This document shows, piece by piece, positions 42,959 through 52,129 of a DNA stretch of 64,000 nt. The notes under the pieces were generated by a model, which ran no database searches, was not told the DNA's origin, and was given only the letters and a program-made list of their open reading frames with translations. The position numbers and the translations under genes are program-made. Where the stretch lies: contig NZ_LT635546.1 of the NCBI RefSeq assembly GCF_900120125.1, forward strand, positions 650,390 to 714,389, written 5' to 3'. This DNA is from Gemella massiliensis (GTDB lineage: Bacteria > Bacillota > Bacilli > Staphylococcales > Gemellaceae). Every line of letters begins with the position of its first letter. The first letter of the stretch is position 1.

Positions 42959-43940
42959 ATGGATTATATGATTTTTTCTTAGATTTTTTTTGTTTTTGCG
43001 ACTTTGTTTGATTTTTTTTTGTATCTGTTTCAGCTGACCTTTTTTCTGTACTATTTTCTTTATTGTCATCTGAATTTTTTAAAGTATTATTTTTTGTACT
43101 GAAATTACTATTGTCACTATTTACAGTGTACTCACCGTTACCGGATTTACTTAACAAATCTTTTATTTTTTTTGTTTTTTCTTTATCCGTTTTTTCAGTT
43201 TCTAAATATGCTCCATTAACTAAGTTTAATATAGTTTTATTTTTATCTTTAATATATTTAGCCATGCTGTCATAATAATTTAATTTTTCAGAAAAAGATG
43301 AGCTTAATGCTTTTACTTTTTGACCATCTTTCATATAAATAGTAATAGTTTCTTTCCCTTCATCATTAATTATTTCTGAAATTTCGCTTAATATTTCTTC
43401 TTTTAATTGTGCCAAATTATTATATACTGCTGAAACTTTTGTTCTATCATTTTTAAAATTTTCTAAAATTGGCAAACTATAATTATTTCTAATTTCACCA
43501 TTATAAGTTTCACCATTCTCCATTATAACTTCATACTGCCCATCTTCTTTCTTGTTTTGTGCAACAAGTTTATATTCTTCCACTTCAATAGTTATATTAT
43601 TCGGCATTTTTGAAGTTACTTTAACATTTTTTAAAATATTATATTTATTTTTTATATTTTTGGCTATTTCATCATCTTTTATTGACCAAGTTCTTAAATT
43701 TGTATCAACCGCTCCTGCAGATAATATTTCTTCTTCTGTCGTTTGATTATAGCCCGAAACATTTATATTTTTTAATTTTGTATATGGGCTAAACATATAA
43801 CCAATAAACAGAAATACTATTAAAAATAAAGAGGTTATCAAAATCAATTCGATATGTTTTTTTCTTTTAATTTTTTTTAGTGAAGTCTGTTTTTTTTCGC
43901 TATTTATTTTTGAAAGCAATTTTTTATTTTTTGCATTCAT
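42957..43940 (-). CDS. divIB: Cell division protein DivIB/FtsQ
   Basis: A bitopic divisome protein of 327 residues: basic cytoplasmic tail (1-30), one membrane helix (about 31-49), a POTRA domain (PYTKLKNINVSGYNQTTEEEI, about 52-125), the beta domain and a long Ser/Lys/Asn-rich tail (about 260-327). It normally works with FtsL and DivIC. It is 2 bases from murD; the gap to ftsA is filled by the IS. The symbol follows Gram-positive usage. Confidence 0.88.
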   Translation of the reverse strand: MNAKNKKLLSKINSEKKQTSLKKIKRKKHIELILITSLFLIVFLFIGYMFSPYTKLKNINVSGYNQTTEEEILSAGAVDTNLRTWSIKDDEIAKNIKNKYNILKNVKVTSKMPNNITIEVEEYKLVAQNKKEDGQYEVIMENGETYNGEIRNNYSLPILENFKNDRTKVSAVYNNLAQLKEEILSEISEIINDEGKETITIYMKDGQKVKALSSSFSEKLNYYDSMAKYIKDKNKTILNLVNGAYLETEKTDKEKTKKIKDLLSKSGNGEYTVNSDNSNFSTKNNTLKNSDDNKENSTEKRSAETDTKKNQTKSQKQKKSKKKSYNP

Positions 43941-43942
43941 AT

Positions 43943-45280
43943 CTATCTATCCTTTATATTATTAAATGTTTCTATAAATTCATCTCCACGTTGTTCAAAA
44001 GATTTATACTGATCCCAAGAAGCACAAGCCGATGATAATAATACTGTATCACCTGCCTCCGCTAAGATACTTGCAAGTATCGTGGCGTCTTTTATTTTCA
44101 CAGCACGCTCACATCTTACATTATTCGCCACAGCAAGATTATAGAGTATTTCTTTACTTTCACCGACAACAATCATCATCTTTATTTTATTAAAATAAGG
44201 CACTAACTCTTTAAAGTCTATTCCTCTATCAGTTCCACCACATAATAAAATTACATTTTTTTCAAAACCTGATAAAGCATTGGTCGTTGCCACCGGATTA
44301 GTTGCTTTTGAGTCATTATAATATTTTATATTTTTATACTCACCAACGTATTGTAATCTATGTTTTACTCCTTTAAAATTATATAAAACTTCTTGAATGG
44401 TTTCTACGCTTGCACCTTTTTTATAAGCTATCCATGCAGCATTAATTGCATTTTCTATATTATGGTTTCCCGGTAAAGTTATTTTACTAACATCAAATAA
44501 TTCCATACCCTTATAAATAACTTTTTTGTTTTTTACATCAATATCAGCATCATTATTTTCTTTTGTATCGTAAAAGACAACTGTTGAATTTATATTTTCT
44601 AAATTGAATTTTTCTTTCTCTTTGATATTTAAAATTAAATAATCCTCCTTTGTTTGATTTTGATAAATTTTTCTTTTAGCCTTATGATAATTTTCTAAAC
44701 TACCATGATAATCCAAATGTCCAACTCCTAAATTTGTTATCGCTGCTATTGAGGGTTTAAAGTCGATTGTTCCCTCTAATTGAAATGATGATACTTCCGT
44801 TACTATTAACGAATTTGGATAATTATAAGCAACCTCAATAACCGGAAATCCGATATTCCCTGCTAAATGAACATCTTTACCATCTTTTTTTAAAATATCA
44901 TAAGTCATCTGAGTTGTTGTAGTTTTTCCGTTAGTTCCTGTTATTGCCACCATATCAACATTAAATAGAGTACTTGCCAATTCCACTTCTGTTATTATAT
45001 CGATACCTTTTTCTAATGCTTTTTGTAATATTTCTATTTTATAGGGTATACCGGGATTTTTTACTATAATATCAATATTTTCCAATAAAGATAACGGATG
45101 AGAGCTATCTACTATTTTTACACCTAAGTTTTTTAATTCTTGTGCTTCTTTATTATTGGATAAATCGTCTTTGGCATTTAATATTACATCAAAATTTAAT
45201 TTTTTTAAAATTTTTGCTGTAGCATAACCGCTTTTTGCAAAACCCAGAACTAATACCCTTTTATTTTCCAAATCTTTCAT
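43943..45280 (-). CDS. murD: UDP-N-acetylmuramoylalanine--D-glutamate ligase
   Basis: Adds D-Glu to the peptidoglycan precursor in the cytoplasm. The 445 residues have the N-terminal Rossmann start RVLVLGFAKSGYATAKIL, ATP loop GTNGKTTTTQM (about 114-124), and the C-terminal LLCGGTDRGIDF and LLSSACASWDQYKSFEQRG motifs. It is 1 base downstream of mraY. Confidence 0.96.
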   Translation of the reverse strand: MKDLENKRVLVLGFAKSGYATAKILKKLNFDVILNAKDDLSNNKEAQELKNLGVKIVDSSHPLSLLENIDIIVKNPGIPYKIEILQKALEKGIDIITEVELASTLFNVDMVAITGTNGKTTTTQMTYDILKKDGKDVHLAGNIGFPVIEVAYNYPNSLIVTEVSSFQLEGTIDFKPSIAAITNLGVGHLDYHGSLENYHKAKRKIYQNQTKEDYLILNIKEKEKFNLENINSTVVFYDTKENNDADIDVKNKKVIYKGMELFDVSKITLPGNHNIENAINAAWIAYKKGASVETIQEVLYNFKGVKHRLQYVGEYKNIKYYNDSKATNPVATTNALSGFEKNVILLCGGTDRGIDFKELVPYFNKIKMMIVVGESKEILYNLAVANNVRCERAVKIKDATILASILAEAGDTVLLSSACASWDQYKSFEQRGDEFIETFNNIKDR

Positions 45281-45281
45281 T

Positions 45282-46265
45282 TTACATTACTCCTATAAAA
45301 TATCCAACAGCTGATGATATTACAGCTATAGCAACAAATAAATATACTGTCTTCACTTCTCCATATCCTGATAATTCAAAATGGTGATGTAGTGGTGACA
45401 TTTTAAAAATTCTCTTTCCTGTTTTTTTAAAATAAGCTACTTGGATTATTACTGATGCTGTCTCTAATATGTAAATCAGGCCAATAAACAGGAATGCTAT
45501 TTCTTTATGCAAAATTATAGAAATGGCTGCCAATATTCCACCAAGTGCGAGTGATCCTGTATCACCCATAAAAATCTTTGCAGGGTTTCTGTTAAAAATT
45601 AAAAATCCTAATAATGCTCCAACAATCATTAAACAAAATACAAACACCGGAAAATTATTTTCTTTGTATGCAATCAAAGCAAATGTGGAAGTAGTAATAA
45701 TAGTCACGCTGGAAGCTAAACCATCCAAACCATCTGTTAAATTTACAGCATTTGAAAAGCCGGTTTGCCAAAATATAACAAATAATACATACAACCAAGA
45801 TATATTTAATTGATAATTTACAAATGGTATTTCTATATAGTTTATATCAACATATATAATTTTAATTAAAACATAGAATACTACCGAAAACAATATTTGT
45901 AACATTAGTTTTTTCCTAGGTGACAGACCGTCATTTTTCTTCTTAACAACTATCAACATATCATCTATATAGCCAATCAATGCAAATGATATTGCTGTAT
46001 AAATAAACAGTAAATAATATTTGAAATTCTGAAAGTCAACAAACGATGCTACTATCAAAGAAATTATAATTGCTAATATAAAAGAAATTCCTCCCATTGT
46101 AGGCGTTCCTTTTTTATGCTTATGACTTTCCGGTCCTTCTTTTCTTATTTCCTGACCAAATTTTAAATAATGTAAATACCTAATAAGTTTAGGTAACATC
46201 AATACTGTTAGCAAAAAAGCAATCGCTAAAAATATAACCGCCTTTTTGATAAATAAATTATCCAT
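45282..46265 (-). CDS. mraY: Phospho-N-acetylmuramoyl-pentapeptide-transferase
   Basis: Makes lipid I at the membrane from UDP-MurNAc-pentapeptide and undecaprenyl phosphate. It has 327 residues and about ten hydrophobic helices. Motifs are KKGTPTMGG (about 51-59), GYIDDMLIV with the catalytic Asp pair (about 98-106), NAVNLTDGLDGLA (about 171-183), and SPLHHHFE near the C-terminus. Confidence 0.97.
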   Translation of the reverse strand: MDNLFIKKAVIFLAIAFLLTVLMLPKLIRYLHYLKFGQEIRKEGPESHKHKKGTPTMGGISFILAIIISLIVASFVDFQNFKYYLLFIYTAISFALIGYIDDMLIVVKKKNDGLSPRKKLMLQILFSVVFYVLIKIIYVDINYIEIPFVNYQLNISWLYVLFVIFWQTGFSNAVNLTDGLDGLASSVTIITTSTFALIAYKENNFPVFVFCLMIVGALLGFLIFNRNPAKIFMGDTGSLALGGILAAISIILHKEIAFLFIGLIYILETASVIIQVAYFKKTGKRIFKMSPLHHHFELSGYGEVKTVYLFVAIAVISSAVGYFIGVM

Positions 46266-46321
46266 TATTATCTCCTTATATAATTAGCCAAGTTAAGAAA
46301 TTTAACCCAACCAATTAATAT

Positions 46322-48520
46322 CTAACTAAATTTTACTTTTATTTTTTCATTTTTTGTTACTATTTTCTGTGCTTGAATATTTTGACTTGTCGCATATCCA
46401 TTTCCTTCAACCTCTATATTAAGTCCTGCTAATTTAGCATAAGCTAATACGTCAGTTTTTGACCACCCCTTAAAGTTAGGCAGTTTTATGTTTTCTGTAG
46501 ATAATACTAAAAATACTTTATCATCTTTTTTAAATATATTCCCTTTTGATGGATATTGTCTAGTTACAGTTGTCCCTTCCCCTATTGTAATTACGTTTTT
46601 TGTCTTAGCACTTAACCCAGTAATAGCTGCGTTTACATTGCTGTTTTCATAATTATCCATGGTAAATTTTTCTTCCATTTTTTCTTCAGAATTTTTCTTG
46701 ACATCCAAATAATTCAGAGTATTTTCCATTATTGGTTTAAATAATTCTGATACAGCTTTTGCGTTACTTTCTCCTAAATTTTTAGTTGGCACTTTCATTC
46801 CAACATACAAAATTACTTCAGGATTTTCGCTCGGTGCATAGCCTAAAAATGAATGAAAAACTTTATATGGACTCTTGTAATAAGTACCGGTTTTAGGATC
46901 AACCACCTCGGCGGTTCCCGTTTTTCCTGAAATACTATAATTATCAACTTGGTATCTTCTACCACCTTGTGCCCATTGTCCATTAACAACACCATACAAT
47001 TTTTCTTTCATGGTATCAGCTGTAGATTTTGATATTGGTGTTCCTACTATTTTTTTACCACCAATATTTACATCTTTATTAATAGTTTTGTCATGAATTT
47101 TTTGTAAAAAATATGGCGCCAGCATCTGACCGTCATTTAAAATTGCTGTTTCCGCTTGGATCATCTGCATAGCCGTAACCGTACTACCTTGTCCAAAGAC
47201 TGTTGTAGAAGCGGAAACTTTGTTGTTAAATACCAAATCTCCCGATGCCTCATTATTAAATAATGAATTGGTTGATTTCCCAAAACCGAAGTTTTCTAAG
47301 CCGGTTTTTAATTTTTCAGTTCCCAATCCTTGAAGAAGGGTTAACATTAAAGTATTTGAAGATTGTTGAAATCCATGTCTATGAGTAATAGTTCCCCATC
47401 CTGTTTTATTCCAGTCATAAATTGTTGCATCTTCCACTTTGTACGAACCAGATTTGTAGTAACTATTAGGATTATACAGGTTATTTTCTACCATAATAGA
47501 CATTGTAAATGTTTTAAGCGTTGAACCGGGTTCATATGCTGAATTGTAAAATATATTTGCCCAAGCATGTTCAAGATTTTCTTGAGTATTAGGATTAAAT
47601 GCAGGACTTTGTCCCAAGCCTAATATTTCTCCGGTTTTTGCGCTCACCGCTATAGCAAAAGCACTTTCCGGTTTATATTTTTCTTGAATATCTTTTAAAC
47701 TATTATCTATATAACTTTGAATATTTTTATCAATTGTTAAATGTATATCCGCACCGTCTACCGGCTTAATCTCAACCTTAGGAATATTTGATACAACCTT
47801 CCCCCACGCATCTTTAGCATAGGTGATATGACCTTCTTTACCTCTTAGATAGTAGTCAAAAGTTTTTTCTACACCTAATCTACCCGTTATTAAATCGCTA
47901 TCCGGTGAATTTTGAGCAAATCCTAAAAAATTTCCTAACATACTGCCGTTTGGATAATAACGTTTTGTGGTTGCTATAAACTGTATCCCGGGAAGTTTTA
48001 GTTCTTCTATTTTTTTCTTATTTTCTACACTTATATCTTTACCTTGACTTCCAAATTCTACCTGATAGACACCTTTTTTCTCAAGAATTTCTTTTATTTT
48101 GCTCTTATCTAATTTTATAAATTTAGCCAATTCCTCCGCAGTTTTATCAACATCTACAACATGATGAGGATCATTATTATCCTCTGTTGCTTTATCGGAA
48201 ACAACTGCAACAAGTTTATATGATTCTATGTTATCCGCTAAAATATTACCGTTTCTATCATAAATTTTCCCGCGATTAGGTTGAAGATTAGTATCTATTT
48301 TATATTTTTTATCAGCTAATTCCATTAAATTATGACCACGAACACTTCCAATCAACATCATTTGTCCTATGTTTATTATTACAACCCATACAAAGAAAAA
48401 AACAAAAATGAATAAAAATACAATTTTTGTTCTTCCCCTCGAGATATGGTCTTTTCGTTCCAGACTTTCTCTATCTATAAACAGACTTATTACAGATTTC
48501 TTCTTAGAATTTTTCTTCAA
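46322..48520 (-). CDS. Division transpeptidase (class B penicillin-binding protein, PBP2x/PbpB type)
   Basis: A 732-residue class B PBP: short cytoplasmic tail, one membrane helix (about 29-50), pedestal domain, and transpeptidase domain with active-site STLK in EPGSTLKTF, SSN in QQSSNTLML and KTG in SGKTGTAE. Two PASTA-like repeats follow (about 610-732). It starts with TTG directly after the ftsL stop (TAATTG). Position in the cluster marks it as the septal enzyme and the likely beta-lactam target. Confidence 0.92.
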   Translation of the reverse strand: MKKNSKKKSVISLFIDRESLERKDHISRGRTKIVFLFIFVFFFVWVVIINIGQMMLIGSVRGHNLMELADKKYKIDTNLQPNRGKIYDRNGNILADNIESYKLVAVVSDKATEDNNDPHHVVDVDKTAEELAKFIKLDKSKIKEILEKKGVYQVEFGSQGKDISVENKKKIEELKLPGIQFIATTKRYYPNGSMLGNFLGFAQNSPDSDLITGRLGVEKTFDYYLRGKEGHITYAKDAWGKVVSNIPKVEIKPVDGADIHLTIDKNIQSYIDNSLKDIQEKYKPESAFAIAVSAKTGEILGLGQSPAFNPNTQENLEHAWANIFYNSAYEPGSTLKTFTMSIMVENNLYNPNSYYKSGSYKVEDATIYDWNKTGWGTITHRHGFQQSSNTLMLTLLQGLGTEKLKTGLENFGFGKSTNSLFNNEASGDLVFNNKVSASTTVFGQGSTVTAMQMIQAETAILNDGQMLAPYFLQKIHDKTINKDVNIGGKKIVGTPISKSTADTMKEKLYGVVNGQWAQGGRRYQVDNYSISGKTGTAEVVDPKTGTYYKSPYKVFHSFLGYAPSENPEVILYVGMKVPTKNLGESNAKAVSELFKPIMENTLNYLDVKKNSEEKMEEKFTMDNYENSNVNAAITGLSAKTKNVITIGEGTTVTRQYPSKGNIFKKDDKVFLVLSTENIKLPNFKGWSKTDVLAYAKLAGLNIEVEGNGYATSQNIQAQKIVTKNEKIKVKFS

Positions 48521-48847
48521 TTATCTCACTACCTTTGTGTTATCTTTTTGAATTTTCATTCCCAGTGCTTCTGCTACTTTTTTTACTCTCTCATATGATG
48601 ATAAATTATTAATAACAACCTTTTGTTCATTATTATCTTTTTGTTTTTCTGAGATTACCACTTCATTTTTTTGCTGAGCACTTTTTAAAGAATATAACTC
48701 TCCTTTATAGTTTAACATAACTACATTAGCAAGTAAAATAACTCCTATAAAAATTCCGTAAGTTGCTTTTTCCAACAAATTAAATTTTACTTTTTCCTGA
48801 ACTTTTCTTGTACCATATTCTCTACTGTATACTTTTAGTGTTGCCAT
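48521..48847 (-). CDS. ftsL: Cell division protein FtsL
   Basis: A 108-residue bitopic protein: cytoplasmic basic segment, one membrane helix (about 30-48), and an extracellular coiled-coil (LKSAQQKNEVVISEKQKDNN). Sequence conservation is low in this family, so the call rests on topology and position between rsmH and the division PBP. Confidence 0.85.
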   Translation of the reverse strand: MATLKVYSREYGTRKVQEKVKFNLLEKATYGIFIGVILLANVVMLNYKGELYSLKSAQQKNEVVISEKQKDNNEQKVVINNLSSYERVKKVAEALGMKIQKDNTKVVR

Positions 48848-48870
48848 TTTTTCTTATTTCCCCTAACATT

Positions 48871-49803
48871 TTAACTTTGTACCTGTGCTATTCTAAGTTT
48901 TGCACTACGTGATCTATTATTTTCCTCTAATTCTTTATTACTTGGATAAATAGGTTTTCTAGTAATTATTTTTAATTTTGCCAAACTGTCCTGTGGCAAT
49001 ATTGGAAGATTTTTTGGAATATCTTTATTTTTAGCATAAGAATTAAAAATTTGTTTACAAATACGATCCTCCAGTGAATGAAATGTAATAACAGAAATTC
49101 GCCCCCCTACATTTACTATATCAATAGCTTGTTCCAGTGAATTTTCAAAAACCGATAATTCGTTATTCACGGCTATCCGTATCGCCTGAAAGATACGTTT
49201 TGCCGGATGTCCGCCGGTTCTGCGTGCTGCCGCAGGAATTGATTCTTTTATCACATCTACTAATTCAAATGTTGTTTCTATTGGCTTAATTTCTCTCTTT
49301 TTTTCTATATTTCGTGCTATTTTCTTTGAAAATTTTTCTTCGCCATAACGATAAAATATTCTTACCAAATCATTATAGCTATACTCATTAACAATTTCAT
49401 ATGCACTGATTTTTGCATCTGTATCCATTCTCATATCCAGTCGTGTATCATAATTATAACTAAATCCACGTTCCGGAGTATCCAGTTGAGGAGATGAAAC
49501 ACCTAAATCATATAAAATACCGTCTACTTTTTCTACACCCAATTCCGATAATTTTTCTTTTAAATATTCAAAATTCGATTTTATAAAGACAACTTTATCA
49601 CTATAATCAGCCAATTTTACCTTTGCATTTTCTAATGCTATATTATCTTGATCAAAAGCATAGAGTTTTCCGGTAGTTAACTTCTTTAGAATTTCTAAAC
49701 TATGCCCCGCACCCCCTAAAGTACAATCAACATAAATTCCGTCTTCTTTTATATTTAACCCGTCTACCGCTTCATTCAATAACACACTATAATGTTTAAA
49801 CAT
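48871..49803 (-). CDS. rsmH: 16S rRNA (cytosine-1402-N4)-methyltransferase
   Basis: Methylates N4 of C1402; RsmI, encoded 47 kb away in this window, methylates the 2'-O of the same base. The 310 residues contain [13 protein letters not shown] (start), [10 protein letters not shown] (26-35, SAM site), [12 protein letters not shown] and [10 protein letters not shown]. It lies second in the mraZ cluster. Confidence 0.96.
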   Translation of the reverse strand: MFKHYSVLLNEAVDGLNIKEDGIYVDCTLGGAGHSLEILKKLTTGKLYAFDQDNIALENAKVKLADYSDKVVFIKSNFEYLKEKLSELGVEKVDGILYDLGVSSPQLDTPERGFSYNYDTRLDMRMDTDAKISAYEIVNEYSYNDLVRIFYRYGEEKFSKKIARNIEKKREIKPIETTFELVDVIKESIPAAARRTGGHPAKRIFQAIRIAVNNELSVFENSLEQAIDIVNVGGRISVITFHSLEDRICKQIFNSYAKNKDIPKNLPILPQDSLAKLKIITRKPIYPSNKELEENNRSRSAKLRIAQVQS

Positions 49804-49817
49804 CTAAATTCTCCATT

Positions 49818-50249
49818 TTAAAAATCAAAATCTTCCAATTCTTCTGCAATCTCTTCTACACTCTCTTCACTTTCAATAAGTAAGTTTTCCCAACGTTGTT
49901 TATCCCAAATCTCTATTCTATTTGATAAACCATTTACTACGCACTCTTTTTTTAATGTTGCATGTTCTATCAGTGAATTAGGTATATTTATTCTTCCTTG
50001 TCTATCAATTTCAACTTCGACTGCACCGGAAAAGAAGAATCGTTGAAACGTACGAGCATTTTTTTTAGTAATAGGTAGTGATTTTATTTTACTTTCAACT
50101 TTTTGCCACTCCTGTAGTGAATAGCCAAATAAACAAGAGTCCAATCCTCTTGTTATAATAAATTTTTCTCCCAACACTTCACGAAATTTTATTGGGATAC
50201 TAAGTCTTCCTTTTGAATCCATTTTATTATTATATTGACCTATAAACAC
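49818..50249 (-). CDS. mraZ: Transcriptional regulator MraZ
   Basis: AbrB-like DNA-binding protein that regulates its own division cluster. It is 143 residues when started at the GTG 50249, giving the family start (M)[24 protein letters not shown] lies 8 bases upstream. An upstream reading to 50282 would add 11 residues and run through the operator repeats. Two SpoVT-AbrB halves are visible ([14 protein letters not shown] and [14 protein letters not shown]). Confidence 0.93.
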   Translation of the reverse strand: MFIGQYNNKMDSKGRLSIPIKFREVLGEKFIITRGLDSCLFGYSLQEWQKVESKIKSLPITKKNARTFQRFFFSGAVEVEIDRQGRINIPNSLIEHATLKKECVVNGLSNRIEIWDKQRWENLLIESEESVEEIAEELEDFDF

Positions 50250-50273
50250 TACTTTCACCACCTTACTTCTATA

Positions 50274-50303
50274 ATTTACCACATTTCCCCACTTTTTTCC
50301 ACT
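50274..50303 (-). promoter_or_regulatory. Probable MraZ operator: three 10-bp repeats
   Basis: Minus strand AGTGGAAAAA, AGTGGGGAAA and TGTGGTAAAT lie end to end, 25 bases upstream of the mraZ start codon. The 10-bp spacing of TGG cores matches the TGGGN repeats known to bind MraZ in other bacteria. Confidence 0.7.
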
Positions 50304-50386
50304 ATTTTATGGTAATTATTAAAAAATTTTTTTTATTTTTTACTTTTTACACTTTTCGAATAATTATTCCGTTTTTTAAATAAAAA

Positions 50387-50418
50387 AATAAGAGTATCTC
50401 TTTCGAAACACTCTTATT
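50387..50418 (-). terminator. Terminator of the thioredoxin-like gene
   Basis: Stem AATAAGAGT / ACTCTTATT (50387-50395 with 50410-50418), T-rich on the minus strand, 16 bases after the stop. Confidence 0.75.
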
Positions 50419-50434
50419 ATGGTAGTTTTTAAAT

Positions 50435-50782
50435 TTAATTAATAAATTCTTTTATTTCTTCTTTTGATAATCCCGAATTGCACACAACTTTTACTACATT
50501 ATTCTTTGCTACCAAAAGTCCCGGAACTGTCTTGATTGAATATTTTTCTCTTAATTTTTCTATATTTACTATATCATCAGAATTTTGACTATTAATAAAA
50601 TATGCCTTAAAATTATTCTCAACCACTACTTCACTGAGTTTTGGCATAAACTTTCTACAAAAAGGACAACTTGATCTTCCGATAAACAAAATGAATTTAT
50701 CTTCTGTATTTATTTTTTCTAAGGCAATTTCTGCTGTTATTTCAGTAAAATTCTCTAAATGTTGCTCAAACGTTTTTTTCAT
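50435..50782 (-). CDS. Thioredoxin-fold protein with CPFC motif (bacteriocin-accessory-protein-like)
   Basis: A 115-residue single-domain thioredoxin-like protein without a signal peptide. The redox motif is CPFC in [15 protein letters not shown] (about 35-49) and the cis-Pro loop is VPG in KTVPGLLV. The CPxC context resembles Bta-type proteins often found near bacteriocin genes; none is nearby. The start at 50782 is preceded by AAAGGA; the ATG at 50791 overlaps that site. Confidence 0.75.
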   Translation of the reverse strand: MKKTFEQHLENFTEITAEIALEKINTEDKFILFIGRSSCPFCRKFMPKLSEVVVENNFKAYFINSQNSDDIVNIEKLREKYSIKTVPGLLVAKNNVVKVVCNSGLSKEEIKEFIN

Positions 50783-50871
50783 CTCTATCATTCCTTTATT
50801 ATTAATAAATTTCCTATCACTACTAATATTTTACTTTATATATAAATACTCATCTAGTATTTTGCTCAAAA

Positions 50872-50926
50872 AAGAGATGATTCAAAAATTATGATTCCTT
50901 GAAGCATAATTCTAGAAAGTCATCTC
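50872..50926. terminator. Hairpin between ftsY and the thioredoxin-like gene
   Basis: AGAGATGA / TCATCTCT outer arms (50872-50879 with 50919-50926) enclose an inner AATTATG / CATAATT stem (50886-50892 with 50904-50910). It could end the smc-ftsY transcript, although it lies about 140 bases after the ftsY stop. Confidence 0.5.
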
Positions 50927-51067
50927 TCAAAATTTACTGAATGATAAAAATTTTTGTAAAACAAACTTTGATACCTATAAACTATTTATCTAACTTTAAT
51001 ATTAGGAACTTTCATAACAAATTAACCCCTTTGGAATAGTCTTTTTCAAAATATAAATTATATATTT

Positions 51068-52129
51068 TTACTCGTTTTCATTTTCTTTTGAATTTTCTTC
51101 TTTTTCCTTATAAAATAAACCGTAAATATATTGTTCAGGATCAAATACTTCTAAGTCATCAATGTTTTCTCCAAGACCAACTAATTTCACAGGAATGTTT
51201 AATTCTTTTTTTATGGCAATTACAATTCCACCTTTTGCAGTTCCGTCCAATTTCGTTAAGATTACCCCCGTTACATCACTGACTTCTTTAAAAGTTTTTG
51301 CTTGTAAAATTCCGTTTTGACCTGTTGTTGCATCAATAGTCAACAATACTTCATGCGGAGCTTCCGGTATTTCTTTTTTTATAACTCTAACTATTTTTTC
51401 CAACTCTTTCATCAAATTATTTTTATTTTGAAGTCTCCCCGCTGTATCACATAATAAAACATTATATCCTTTTGCCTTTGCCGATTGAATAGCATCAAAA
51501 ATCGTTGCTGCCGCATCAGCACCTTCATGTGATTTTATAATATCAGCACCGCTTCTTTTTGCCCAAACATCAAGCTGATCAATCGCTCCTGCTCTAAATG
51601 TATCCCCGGCAGCAATTAGAACTTTTTTCCCTTCTTTTTTCAAATTATGAGCTAATTTTCCTATTGATGTTGTTTTTCCCACTCCATTTACTCCAACAAA
51701 TAAGAAAACTGTTAATTCTTCATTTTGTGCATAGTTTAATTCCGACTTTACTGTTCCTTCCATATACACATCAACTAATTTTTCAATAATCATATCTTGA
51801 AGCTCACTGGGTTCTTTTAAATTTCTTTTTTGTGATTCTTCTTTTAAATAATCAACCAGCTCCAACACAGTATTATAACTTACATCGGACTGTATAAGAA
51901 GTTCTTCCAAATCTTCAAAAAATTCTTCATTTATTTCCCTATAAGAACTTATTAAATTATTAAGTGCATTCGAAAAATTATCACGTGATTTTTTCAAACC
52001 TTTTTTAAATTTTTCTGTAACGAGTTGCGTTTCAACAAACTCTTCGTACTCATCCAAAGAAATTAATTCTTCATTTAGCTCCTCTTTATTAGCAAACTTA
52101 TTTTTTAACTTTTCAAAAAAACTTGCCAT
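51068..52129 (-). CDS. ftsY: Signal recognition particle receptor FtsY
   Basis: The SRP receptor GTPase that docks ribosome-SRP complexes at the membrane. The 353 residues have a short acidic N-terminus, the four-helix N domain and the NG GTPase with GVNGVGKTTSIGKLA (about 142-156), DTAGRLQNKNNLM and TKLDGTAKGG. It overlaps the smc stop by one base (TAATG). Confidence 0.96.
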   Translation of the reverse strand: MASFFEKLKNKFANKEELNEELISLDEYEEFVETQLVTEKFKKGLKKSRDNFSNALNNLISSYREINEEFFEDLEELLIQSDVSYNTVLELVDYLKEESQKRNLKEPSELQDMIIEKLVDVYMEGTVKSELNYAQNEELTVFLFVGVNGVGKTTSIGKLAHNLKKEGKKVLIAAGDTFRAGAIDQLDVWAKRSGADIIKSHEGADAAATIFDAIQSAKAKGYNVLLCDTAGRLQNKNNLMKELEKIVRVIKKEIPEAPHEVLLTIDATTGQNGILQAKTFKEVSDVTGVILTKLDGTAKGGIVIAIKKELNIPVKLVGLGENIDDLEVFDPEQYIYGLFYKEKEENSKENENE

